Source: Geosmithia putterillii (lineage: Eukaryota > Ascomycota > Sordariomycetes > Hypocreales > Bionectriaceae). From it: a DNA stretch of 64,000 nt. The notes beneath the pieces were generated by a model. The model ran no database searches. It saw only the letters and a list, made by a program, of their open reading frames with translations, and had not been told where the DNA came from. Position 1 is the first letter of the stretch, and each line of letters opens with the position of its first letter. The stretch spans positions 124,001 to 188,000 of the forward strand of contig FYEU01000308.1 in the NCBI GenBank assembly GCA_900188575.1, written 5' to 3'. Both the position numbers and the translations under genes were made by a program. Of the stretch, positions 32,552-43,167 are shown piece by piece.

Positions 32552-33760
32552 TTACAGCTTGGCAGGCGTCTCGTTGGGGTCCTTGACCTCGACCATGAGC
32601 TTGCCCGTGTTGACGCCGTGGTACAGGTCGATGAGGGCCTGCTCGGCCTTGGGCAGGCCACCCTTGATGATGGTCTCGGTCTTCTTGAGGCGGCCCTCGG
32701 CCAGCCACTTGTTGAGCTCGGTGCGGGCCTCGGCGAAGCGGTTGCGGTGATCGAAGACGATGAAGCCCTGGAAGCGGATGCGCATGGTGACAATCTGCGA
32801 CAGGGCGTAGTTGCCCGTAGGCTTGGTGGCGTTGTACTGGCTGATGGCGCCGCAGGCGATGAAGCGGGCGTGCTCCTTGGCCCTCATGAGGGCGAGGTCG
32901 AGGATCTCGCCACCGACTACACACAAACAGCAGTTAGTACCACGACTCCAATCTTTTCTCTACCGACCCTCTGGATATCCTTTGCTTACCATTGTCAAAG
33001 TAGACGTCGATGAAGTTGGGGGTGGCCTCGGTGAACTTCTGCTTAAAGTCGGGCGACTTGTAGTTGATGGCGACGTCGAAGCCGAGCTCCTCGGTGAGCC
33101 ACTTGCACTTGTCGTCGGAGCCGGCGAGGCCAATGACGCGGGCGCCCTTGATCTTGGCAATCTGGCCGGCGAAGCTGCCAGTGGCGCCAGCAGCGGCCGA
33201 TACGACGACCGTCTCGCCCTCCTTGGGCTCGCCAATCTGCGTCATACCGTACCACGCGGTCATGCCCGTGAGGCCGTGCACCGACAGCATCTCCTCGGGC
33301 TTGGTGACACCCGGGTACAGAGCCTGGGGCTCAAACGTGCCGTCCTTGAGGATGGCGTACTGCTGCCACCCAGCCATGGCCACAACAAACTGTCCCTCGG
33401 CCGCCAGCTTCGACTTGGTCGCGAGCACCCGGCTCACGCTGATGCCCGTCATAACGGCACCGATCTGCACCGGGGGGATATACGATCGACGGTCTGTCAA
33501 CGAAGAGACATGCCACGTTAGTAGTTGGTCTCGGCTTGGTTTTCTTGGTCAACTGATGGACGGCTGCATCGCCACATACCGTTGAGCTGGGCACGCAGCG
33601 AAGGGTCCAGGGACAGGTACAGGAGCTCGACGAGAATCTCTCCATCCTTGAGATCACTCGGCGAGGGGGCCGGTGATGTCTGCGAGGTAAAGGTCTTTCC
33701 AGCGACAATCTCCCCTGTCGGCCTCTCGGCCAGGCGAATCGACAAGTTATCTTTCGACAT
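32552..33760 (-). CDS. NADP-dependent MDR oxidoreductase (LTB4 dehydrogenase/alkenal reductase type)
   Basis: Three exons on the minus strand, 33760-33580, 33493-32990 and 32916-32552 (349 residues). It is a zinc-free medium-chain dehydrogenase/reductase of the leukotriene B4 12-hydroxydehydrogenase / 2-alkenal reductase group. Visible features are VELLYLSLDPSLRAQLN near the N-terminus, MLSVHGLTGMTAWYGM, the nucleotide-binding loop SAAAGATGSFAG, LAGSDDKCKWLTEELGFD and FDNVGGEILD. Such enzymes reduce alpha,beta-unsaturated carbonyls, often in detoxification. The protein ends ETPAKL; the last three residues AKL fit the peroxisomal PTS1 consensus. Introns are 73 and 86 bp with canonical ends. 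The ATG chosen follows an A-rich leader. Confidence 0.9.
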
Positions 33761-34672
33761 TTTTTTTTCTTTGTGGTGATGAGTTAAGGACAAGGTATTA
33801 TCCGAGTGTGATGTGATGTTTATTAAAGTGAGAGAGAAACTACAGAGAGAGAAGACAAGAAGACAATCGCGAGGGTCAAATGCTTTTGAATCCAAAAAAG
33901 CCCCCTCCCTTCTCCGCTACTACAAAATACACCGTATCGTATTCTGCTCGTGAGCTCCAGCCTCCCTCGCTAAGCTTTTCTCCCATTCATTGACGACGCT
34001 GGTGTGTGTGCTCGGCCCCTCCTCAATATGACGCTATCGGGACGGATACACTATGCCGATGCGGCGACGGCGCCGGACGCGGATCCACCGACTACGGGGC
34101 CAGATTCCCGAACCTGGATATATCACCGGCTACCACTTTTCCATATCAAGGCCCATCCGTCGCCCTCTACCTGACACGGGCGCACCACACAAACCGCAGC
34201 AGCGGGGAAGGAAACCATAATTGTTGAGCACCCCGATGCAAAATGCCGATGACCGCTCATTGTGGGGGCTGTTGATCTCAGCCGAGGTAGGAGAAGACTG
34301 GTAAAAAAAAATCGTGGATGAAACTAGAGACGGGCAAAGAATTGCCAGTGCTACCACACACATTGCTTTACTCGTACTCGTACTTATGGATGGGACTTTC
34401 TTATCCATTCGCCGTTGATGAGCCCCTTCCCTATGTCTGTCCCGCTATATGTCTTTTCGGCTTCTCCGGGGACCGAGGCTGGTGGAAATATTACGTCGTA
34501 GATACTTGTACACACAACCATGAGAGGGAAAACTCCGCTCCGCTCGCAAACACGCTTTAGGAAACAATGTACCGACACTCCGGCCCGACTTTCAAGGGTC
34601 CTTTCTCTTTCTTTCTTTCTCGCTTCGCCCCCAAGTCTCAACGCTTCTTTCTTGTAACAATAGCCGCTAAAA
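33761..34672. other. Intergenic region upstream of the oxidoreductase
   Basis: About 910 bp holding the oxidoreductase promoter and the 3' flank of the sugar transporter. T- and CT-rich tracts occur near 33762-33770 and 34595-34620. No gene or RNA is recognised. Confidence 0.5.
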
Positions 34673-36603
34673 TTAGACCTGCCCCTCCCCCTCTTTACTC
34701 GTACCCTCCTGATGGGAGACGGTTGTCGTCTCCTTGAGGCCACCTGTGGCTTTGACTTCGGCCACCTTATCCTCAAACGTGGCCCGAGCCGTAGTGCGCC
34801 AAGCAGGAATGTTCTCGTCGAAAATGGTGTCGATTTCCTCCAGGGACTTCTTCACAGTCTCGGGGTACGTGAAGAATATGTGGCCCGTCATGGCGATGCA
34901 GAATGTGCCAAAGATCATGTATGTCTTCCATTGAATGTTGGTGAACGACGGAGGAACGAAGAAGGCGAGGGCAAGGTTGAAACTGCAGTGCTGTGGTCAG
35001 CATGGCTTCACTATTATTAAGGTTATTCCCGATTGATGTACTTACATCCAATTACCAGCAGCAGCGAGACCAACGCCCTTTGCACGATACTTTAGAGGAA
35101 ATACCTCGGCCGCGTAAATCCAGGCTCCGGGCGCCCACGTAAGACCGTATACACCAACAAAGATGTAGGCAAGAGCAATGACCGCCTTGGCAGGCTGTCC
35201 GCCGATGGCCCACTTGAGAATCTCGTTGCCTGTGTTTGCATTGATGTATCAGCTTAGCTACACTTTCTATAGTGCATATACTTAAGGGGTGGCGCAGATT
35301 TTACGTACCTCCGATACTGTCAACGTGATGGCCATAGACGGCCATTATAGCACCACTGATGAAGTGAAGGATACCACACACTAAGGCGCCGACCAGAAGC
35401 AGCCAGCGGCGGCCAATGCGATCGATAAAGGGAAGGACAAGTCCAGTGGTGACGAGGAAGATGACGTATTGGATTATGGAAGATGTGAGGGCGACGTTTC
35501 CAGTCTATGCGGATAAAATGTCAGCGCACATGCAACAACATCCAGAAGGTCCGATTCAGAGGCTGGATAAACAGGGATAGATGACTGCAGCATACCATTC
35601 CAGCCATGCTAAAAATGTAGGTGAGGTAGTAGAGCATGACGTTCCCTCCAAGGAGCTGCTGCCAGACCTGGACACTGACGCCGACCAGGGTGCGTTTCCA
35701 TACGCCGGGGGCAAAGAGGCCAAGATAGCCAATATCCTTGGACTCGGCAGCAATCTTGACGGCTTCGCGCACCTCCTCGAGCTCAGCAATGACAACGGCG
35801 TCGTTTCGGTCTCCCTTGGCATGCAGGTTCGCAAGGACCTCATGTGCCTCCTCCCAGCGGTCGTGGCTAGCCAGCCAGCGGGGGGATTCGGGAAAGAAGA
35901 AGAGTGCGACAAAGAGGATAGCCCCTGGGACGGCCTGGATACCCCACGCGATACGGAAGGCTCTTGCAGTCGGGATAGAAACGGAGCAGCCGTACGAGAT
36001 GAGGTACATGATGAGAATACCTGCAGCGTTGAGGGTTAGATATTGGCAAAGCAAGAAGCGCGCGATACGCGCAGACTACAAGATACATGGGACTCACCCC
36101 ACTCAATAGACCATTGCTGGATACCGACGACACGACCACGGATCTTGGAGGGCGCCAGTTCGGCCAGGTAGACGAGCACCTGAGAGCTGGTGACACCAAT
36201 GGCCAAGCCACCAACAACGCGGCCACCGACGAGGTGGCCCCTGTTTTGTGCAGAGCACTGTATGATGGCGCCTATGATCCAGACAATGGCAGCAATCTGG
36301 ATGGCACGCCTGCGGCCGAGCTTGTCGGCGAGCCATCCTGCGAAAATGGCACCGACGAACGATCCAGCCGACATGGCTGCCGTGATGCCTCCCTGGTCAG
36401 TGCTGTTGGGGCTGTCAAAGTACTCGAGGTACTGGTCCGAGACAATCCAAGCACTCATAGAGCTGATTTCGAAGCCGAACAGCATGCCGCCAATGGTGCC
36501 AAAGGCGGCCAGCACTAATGAAGCCACAGCATGTTAGCATCTCACCAGAACATGTTGCTACCGAACAGCGTTTCTTACCGTAAATGTTCCAGATGCGATA
36601 CAT
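34673..36603 (-). CDS. MFS sugar porter
   Basis: Six exons on the minus strand: 36603-36579, 36514-36098, 36020-35596, 35504-35309, 35229-35046 and 34982-34673 (518 residues). The first exon is just 25 nt (MYRIWNIY). Sugar-porter signatures are clear: GGMLFGFEISSMSAW in TM1, ADKLGRRRAIQ and DRIGRRWLLL loops, FFPESPRWLASHDR after TM6, QLLGGNVMLYYLTYIF in TM7, and TYPETVKKSLEEIDTIF after TM12. Twelve membrane segments are expected at the plasma membrane. The substrate is probably a hexose or other monosaccharide; it cannot be fixed by eye. Exon phases agree at every junction, and all introns are 60-92 bp. Confidence 0.9.
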
Positions 36604-38053
36604 TATGGGCAATCGCGTTGGCAGTTACCAGGTGGATGTTGACCTGATGCTACCTGCTACTGAATCCCTGATTATGTTGGAGGATGAGGCTGAATAGCGG
36701 AGAGGAGGAGGCTGCTTCGAAGTGTTGACCCCCCCTTCCAATATATACTCCGTATATACGGAGTGATATATTGGGGGATCTCTGCGTCTTTCCCCGTTTG
36801 GGATCCCATCCCATTCTCTAAGCTGGGGCACCCGCACAAATGGCCTTACTCGCCGGGGGCCCCTCATTCTGTCATCTCTATCCGAGCAAACAATGGCTGG
36901 GGTACTGGTATTCCGTATGAGACGTCCGGGGATGCATGGCATATGGCATGGGGTACTCCGTAGTTGTTGCATATAAGCGCACGTATCAGAGCGCAGCGTT
37001 TGTTGGGGAAGCTTGTCCTCTGCCGGTTTTGGCGGTCTTGGCTCCATGATCGGCAGTTGTGATTGCCTGGCAACATGGATCAGTCAATGTCACCACATGG
37101 AAATATGACGTCTCTGAGGGGGTTCAAGGGGAGAAGGGACATCGTCGGCGATGGGATGGGGTCAAGATAACACCCCAGAAAGTTAACCCCGCACAGGATG
37201 CAGCATCTTGGGGAAAATCGTCAATTCTGTTTCCAGTGCTAGTGACTCTCCAAGCTGGAGCCTCTGGGGGTGGAACACGTCGTTTCTCCAAAAGAAGATT
37301 GCACTGGTATGGTCTCAGCGATTCTTCCTTTCCCCATTCGAAGGGCAAACGTGCCATGCGGCTATCCAGTGTTCGTCCCAGAAAGTGACAGAGGCAGCGA
37401 CATTCTTACATCCGCGTCTCTCTCTCGCAGTGGTTGCTTGACGCTATCAGCGCACGGAAAGCGGTGCTGTCTGTCTATACTCCCAAATCAGAGCATATTT
37501 TCGACCTGTGGTGTTTCGTGCTCTCGCTTGACAGGCGATGATTAGGCCGCGTCGTCGATCCCCTGTATTTTCACATGGTCGATGCTTCTGGATAAATGCG
37601 CGTGCGGCGACGAGACGCAGATGTGTGGAATTTACCCTGTGATTATCGCCTCTGGGAAGGAGCAACCAACGCAGCTGCAGTGTCGCTCACAACGGTCTAG
37701 GGAAGGAAGGGAAGAGAAGAATTTATCAATTGGAGTAAGGTAGTAGTTTGCCAGTAACAAATACATTACGAGTAATACTAGTAGTAGTACATGATAAGAC
37801 CTTGTTATTATTTGCATAGATTCACGTTATAATGATCCAAGATCAACAGATGCGCTGCACACTTCTCAGCCGCACGAATAGTTAGGGACACGGAAAAGAA
37901 AAGGAAGGAAATTAAAACCAACCCCCGTAGTCCCCAGATAATGTTGAATATATCGTCAGCCTGGAATCCAAAAAAAGGAAGAAGGAGGTCTGAATAGCGA
38001 ATCGTCCGAGTTGCCAGTCAGTTTTCGTACAAAAAACAAAAAAAGAAATGTTA
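36604..38053. other. Intergenic region, 1.45 kb
   Basis: Upstream flank of the sugar porter. It contains an 18-bp perfect palindrome (listed separately), another TACTCCGTA at 36954-36962, and an AT-rich stretch near 37700-37830. Open frames here lack coding character. Confidence 0.5.
36747..36764. repeat. 18-bp perfect palindrome ACTCCGTATATACGGAGT
   Basis: Two facing copies of the recurrent TACGGAGT unit overlap to form a perfect palindrome, about 145 bp upstream of the sugar porter ATG. It is the most symmetric example of the dispersed 9-mer described in the findings. Confidence 0.8.
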
Positions 38054-38144
38054 CTCCGGTACAGGGAATCGAACCCTGGGCTCCGCGGATGAGAATCCCT
38101 CAGGTTATGAGAGCGCGAAATGTTAGCCACTACACCATACCGGA
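38054..38144 (-). tRNA. tRNA-Glu(CUC) with 18-nt intron
   Basis: On the minus strand the 7-bp acceptor stem (TCCGGTA with TACCGGA), discriminator G, and T arm with GGTTCGATTCC are all present. The anticodon loop reads C-T-CTC-A, interrupted after position 37 by an 18-nt intron (plus-strand 38090-38107). The intron contains GAG, able to pair with the CTC anticodon as in eukaryotic pre-tRNAs. The mature length is about 73 nt and CCA is not encoded. The TCTCAT sequence occurs at both intron ends, so the border could shift by a few bases without changing the spliced product. Confidence 0.93.
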
Positions 38145-39074
38145 TGTAATCAACTGTGGCTGATTGTTGAAAGGTGGCGCCGTATCATTAAACATAAGCC
38201 CTGCATTATTGATGGCATTTCATATCCGCCACACCCAGATATGTCCCAAACGGCCAGCGGAAAGCATCTTGGAATCCCATCTAGGCCACAGAGAGAATCT
38301 TCTTTCCTGTAGATTCATGCTCAATTTGGAGTCCTTAAGACGGAGACCGGTCTAGATAAAGAGAGAGGATATCGTGACGCTTTACTCCAAGACACCAAAT
38401 CGGTCATTCGGGTGATTGTGGCCCGGGGACCGTGTATAAGTCAGTGGTCTACAACGTGCCATTATCCAACCAAAGATAGTAGGATTAACTAGCTTTATGA
38501 TGTAATACCACTCTGTTTACTGGAAACGGTCTAAAACTTATCCGAATTATAGACCTTCTTGGACATTTTCTTGGTCACGGTCTAGGTTCTTGCTGGTCGT
38601 AATAGCTCCCCGCACTGCTTGGCGTGGGGATGGCGGAAACGTCGATGCGGGGGATCGTGGCATCCCAAATGAACTAGAGCGTCTGGCAGATTTCCAAGAG
38701 ATCGGTCTCCTCGAAAATTTACGACAAAGTAAGTAGTTCAAAGTGACATCCTATTACTGTTGTCTTGTAGTGACTATAAATGCTAAACCGTCTTTTGCCT
38801 GTGGTGCAAGACGGTGACTTGATTTTGTAGAACGAGGAAGCTGCGTTCTTACATGGGACTTCCGACAGGAGCAATCCGGAACTAGCCTATTATCCGTCGG
38901 TTCGGCCCAGATATCCGAACACCAGCATCTCTATCAAGATGGATAACTGGGGGAGGGGGCATGAGAGAGACGTAATGAGGGGCTTCTACTCATATACATC
39001 GGCTGATCATTTGATGAACCTCACATTTTGTCGTCCCTATTCTATTTCTCCCAAAGAAACCAAGCACCTACACC
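38145..39074. other. Intergenic region between tRNA-Glu and cyclase gene
   Basis: About 930 bp with no recognisable gene, RNA or repeat. The stretch just before 39075 is the promoter of the cyclase-family gene. Confidence 0.45.
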
Positions 39075-40157
39075 ATGACCCCGCGACCATCGTTTGACGC
39101 CCTGCCCCTCCGCAAGGATGGACCTCGCGGCAACGCCTGGGGTCTATACGGAGATGATGACGAGCTGGGGACGATCCACCTCTTGACACCTGAGCGGGTG
39201 GCACGAGCAGCGCGCGAGGAGATTGTCGACGGCGGGCGCGTGTCGGTGGACCTGCCGCTGAACCACCTGACGCCGCCATGCTTTGGGAGGGCGGCGCTCA
39301 AGCACCGCATCTGGCAGAAGAAGCCGCGCATTGTGCATGACGACGAAATAAGCTTCAACACGCAGAGCAGTTCGCAGTGGGATGGGTTCCGACACTTTGG
39401 ATACCAGGACGCGGAGCTCTTCTACAACGGGCGCACTCTCACGGACATTGCCGACACAAACGTCCTGGGCATCCACAGTAAGTATAAGAAGAACACCCGT
39501 GAACGATTTGTTGGATTTTGATTAAACTGACTTGGATGTGAATTAAAGCATGGGTTGATAGGGGTGGCATCGTGGGCCGCGGCGTGCTGCTCGACTACGC
39601 TGCGTGGGCTGACTCCAAGGGACTCAGTCCGGCCATCTTCGAGTCAACCAGTATCCCTGTGTCTACGCTGAAGGAGGTGGCCACGCACCAGGGCACTTCG
39701 TTCCGCGCGGGAGACATTTTGTTTGTGCGCTCCGGCTACGTACGTGCCTACAACACCGCACCGGCCGCCGATCGCCAGGTCTTGGCCGACAAGACTGTGC
39801 CGCCAGCTATTGGTGTGGAATCATCCGAGACGACGCTTCGCTGGATCTGGGAAAATGAGTTCGCCGCTGTGGTGGGAGACCATCCGAGCATGGAGGCTTG
39901 GCCGTGCCAGGACACGCAGCATATGCTCCACGAGTGGCTCCTCTCGGGGTGGGGGATGCCCATCGGTGAGCTGTTTGACCTCGAGAAGCTGAGCGAGGAG
40001 TGTGCCAAGCGCAAACGCTGGTCCTTTTTCTTCAGCAGCATGCCGCTCAGGGTTAGTAATGTCGAGATCCCAATGCCCTTGATTCTTCGTCCGCTGATCA
40101 TCATGACAGGTCCCCGGCGGTGTTGCCAGCCCCCCGTGTGGGATAGCAATGTTCTAG
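39075..40157 (+). CDS. Cyclase-family (kynurenine-formamidase-like) metal hydrolase
   Basis: Three exons, 39075-39477, 39549-40051 and 40110-40157 (317 residues); the last exon has only 48 nt and ends VPGGVASPPCGIAMF. The family (Pfam Cyclase, PF04199) includes bacterial arylformamidases and isatin hydrolases that use a bound metal. Characteristic features here are NAWGLYGDDDELGTIHLLTPERV at the start, SVDLPLNHLTPP, SQWDGFRHFGYQ (the family's metal-ligand region, here with Asp and His), IVGRGVLLDYAAW and RAGDILFVRSGY. The substrate of the fungal proteins is generally unknown. The 3' end faces the SDR gene; with the FAD monooxygenase nearby a role in breakdown of an aromatic amide or lactone is possible but inferred. 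Confidence 0.88.
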
Positions 40158-40258
40158 ATCATGCGTTTCTGGGAATGCAGATATGTCTTTTAGTATGTAG
40201 AGGCTTATAGAAGACGACAAGTCTCAAAGAGCCTGGATTGGCCTTCTCGTGAATCATC

Positions 40259-41413
40259 CTATTCCGTCAGACCCTCCATCTTCTCCACCTCCTCCTTGCT
40301 CCACGACCACTTGTCCTGCAGGTCCTCGTCCAGAGAGTTGGCAATCGTTTCTGTCGGCCACCACTCCCCCCAGCTGGTGAGAAAGATCTGATCGGGGTTC
40401 TCTGGAATGTCTTGTTGGAAGAATGCGCGAACCAGGCTGGCGCCGCCTGCAGTCAACATGTATGTGTCAGCGTCGAAACGGTAAACAATAGAACGACAAG
40501 AAGATTCAGAAAGACAAACCCTTGGCAGGACTCTGCGCATCAGGCATGTTGAAATCCAGCTTCATGCCACTGCCTCGTCCGATACCTGTGCCGGGGACAA
40601 GACCAGGCGAAACGGCGAGAACAGTGGCCTGGTCCTTGAGCTGGCGGCGCCACCAGTGGGCGTTAAGGAGGCCCACAAACTTGGTGTCGGGGTAAACGAC
40701 CATACCATCGGCACCGGAGTTGGCCTTGACCTCTTCGTATAGGGCAGCTGTAACCAAGTCAGTATGCGAAGAAGAGCAGCAACAGTAGTACTTCCTTCAA
40801 GCTGACTTACCGGGATCTTGAACGCGGCGGATGGCCCCAGAGGAGACAAAGATGACGCGCGACTTGGACTCGGCAATCTTTTCGCGGAAAAGATGCATCA
40901 TGTAGTGATGAGCTGTACGTAATCCCCATTCCTCGTCAGCCATAATCTCTCCGGAAGGATTCAAGCGTAGCAGATGAGTGTACCAATGTGGTTCACCACC
41001 AGACTCTCGCACCACTGCGACCCATGGGGCCCGGGGCCTTTGGCATCATTAGTAATGCCTGCGCAGAGGAAGAAGTAGTCCAGCTTGTCGTTGCCCAGCT
41101 TTCCGAGGACGTCGCTGACAAACGGCTTGATCTGGCGCAGGTTGTTGAGTTCGAGGGGCAGAATGGTGACGCTGTTTTTGCTGCGGTCGTAGGTCAGTGC
41201 ATCGTACGCAGCCTGGGCGGCACCAGTGTTGCGGGCCCCAAAAATGATGCGGTACGGCTCAGGCGACTCGAGGAGCTGGCGCATGGCCTCGAATCCCTAT
41301 TGAGAAGCATTGTTAATATGAGACCATCCATTCTCTCCATATATTTACCCCGCTGGTGCTGGGATTCTCACCACACCAGATGAGACGCCGGTGGCGACGA
41401 TTCTTTTGGCCAT
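40259..41413 (-). CDS. Short-chain dehydrogenase/reductase
   Basis: Five exons on the minus strand: 41413-41372, 41296-40984, 40912-40811, 40747-40520 and 40446-40259 (290 residues). The Rossmann glycine motif TGxxxGxG is at residues 8-15 (TGVSSGVG), followed by CAGI (NAG-like), the catalytic Ser strand FVSSGA, and Tyr171-x3-Lys175 (YPDTK). The layout resembles the retinol dehydrogenase/protochlorophyllide-reductase-like SDRs. The cofactor is probably NADP(H); the substrate is unknown. All five junctions keep the frame. It lies downstream of the FAD monooxygenase on the same strand, 392 bp away, and converges with the cyclase gene. Confidence 0.87.
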
Positions 41414-41805
41414 GATGGATCTTGTGGCAACTGTTTGTTTGATAGATATGAGGCGGTGTCTCTTTTAACTTTTGAAACGAGATATGTGAGATGATTGTCG
41501 AGTGTGTTTGAAGCAGCTTTATGGACGTGAGTTTCCTGTTCGACCGTTGATGATGTAATGTTTTGGAGAATGCACGGCCGAGACACAATCGGTGGCATGG
41601 TTTGCGGCGATTGTTCTAAACCCCGACAGAGCTTACAGGTATCACAGTCCAGTAACGGCCCACGTCCACTGGCCGGGCCCCGGATAATCGATGCATTGCC
41701 GGTCCGTGAAGAACGGCTTATAAATTCATTTGTATTCGCGTAAATTCTGTTCTATGCAATGCTTCTACACCTGGGCGGCGGAGATAGGCAATACCGCATT
41801 GTCCG
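41414..41805. other. Promoter region of the SDR gene
   Basis: A 392-bp gap between the SDR start and the 3' end of the FAD monooxygenase on the same strand. No specific element is recognised. Confidence 0.45.
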
Positions 41806-43167
41806 CTAGTCGGTCGGCATCTTGATTGCCCTCCTCCTCAGAACAGCCGACTTCTCATTCAGACCGTGGTAGTCGTGCGCACCGACACAGGCCTCATTGC
41901 TCCACTCGACAGCTACACTGGTCCGCTCGCGCATCTCGGTCTCATACCCATCCATGGCATCCTTGCGGCTTGCGCGGCCCTCATAGATGTCTCGCAGCGC
42001 CTGGGCCAGGTGGTAGGCGTCCATGATACCGTGGTTTGCCGCCTCGCCTCGAAACATGGTCATTGCGTGGGCTGCATCGCCCACCAGAGTCACGGAACCG
42101 TCATGGTTGTCCCACGGGAGGCACGGCCAGTCTTGGATTGCAATCTCTCGCGGGTCTGACTTTTCCGACACGAGATTGACGGCGTCGCTCAGCGTGGGGT
42201 GAAAGCCGACTGCACGTCGTCTCAACTCCTCTATGCGACCAGTCGCTGTTGAGGGCACCTCTGCATCGCTGGGCACCTTGACAGGCCACGAGAGGATGAT
42301 CTGCATCTTGCTGTATTCGTTGTCGGACCCGAGGCTCCCATTCGTCTCGGGGGTGTCAATCGTCGAGACCCAAAGAAAATTGTTGGTGTCGGGGTGGCAA
42401 CCTTGAAAGAGCAGCGGATCAATCTCTCTCAGGGGACGGACCTGCTCTGGCGTCATATCGACGGCAGCACCGATGAGCTTGACGTCGAGCGGCCGGTTCT
42501 CGTAGTTGTCGGGTACGAGGAATCGCCTCGTGGGTGAGTTGGCACCCTCAGCACCCACAATGACGGCACCTTTGACGGTAGTGCCATCATGAAATGTTGC
42601 CTTCGCGCCGCCGTTCTCTTCTGTCTCTATCCCCGCAAGATTCTTACCCCAGTGCACATGGTCTCGGATACGCGGGTCAGAGAGCAGCGCATTGCGGAAA
42701 CGCAGACGGCCTACGCGGCGGCGATCACTGGGTGGGATACGCCACTTGGTCTCGAGCGTCGCCAGATTGAGGAAGAGGAAGTTGCCCGTGTCGTTGCGAG
42801 CTACTTCGAAGTCGACCTGGGCATCATCGACGGCATCAAGAGAGTCTTGCCGGAGCAGGCGGCGAAGGAAGGCGAGACCCCAGTGCAACGTGATAGCCCA
42901 ACCCTGGGCGCGGGAGTCGTCATTCTCATCTCGCTCGTAGACTTCGAATGGGATACCGGCCTTTAGGTACGCTAGGTTAGCTATTTTCCGTAATACAGAG
43001 AGGCGATGGTACGAGTGGAGTGATGCAGAATTGGGCGGATTGCCGAGAATGGTTAAGAGGTTGACGCGTTATGAGAATGTGGCACAAACATTTGCCAGCC
43101 CATGGGCAAGTGAGAGGCCGGTGACGCCTGCCCCAATGATGATGACAGGTTCGGAAGGTGGTGCCAT
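41806..43167 (-). CDS. FAD-dependent aromatic-ring monooxygenase (salicylate hydroxylase-like)
   Basis: Two exons on the minus strand, 43167-43090 and 42960-41806 (410 residues), with a 129-bp intron. It is a class A flavoprotein monooxygenase: dinucleotide-binding GxGxxG at the start (VIIIGAGVTGLSLAHGLA, residues 8-25), VIVGAEGANSPTRR (the DG-like motif, here EGANS), and the second FAD motif GDAAHAM at about 320-326. Relatives hydroxylate aromatic acids using NAD(P)H and O2. The donor GTTTGT and acceptor AAAG of the intron are weaker than usual, chosen because they give the consensus LAxAGIPFEVYER. Substitution of DG by EG in the NADPH/FAD motif is a small oddity. The substrate is not deducible. 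Confidence 0.87.

Noticed and set aside
33519..33531. GTTAGTAGTTGG resembling a piece of fungal 5S rRNA
   Set aside because: Only a short match within an intron of the oxidoreductase; no flanking 5S sequence.
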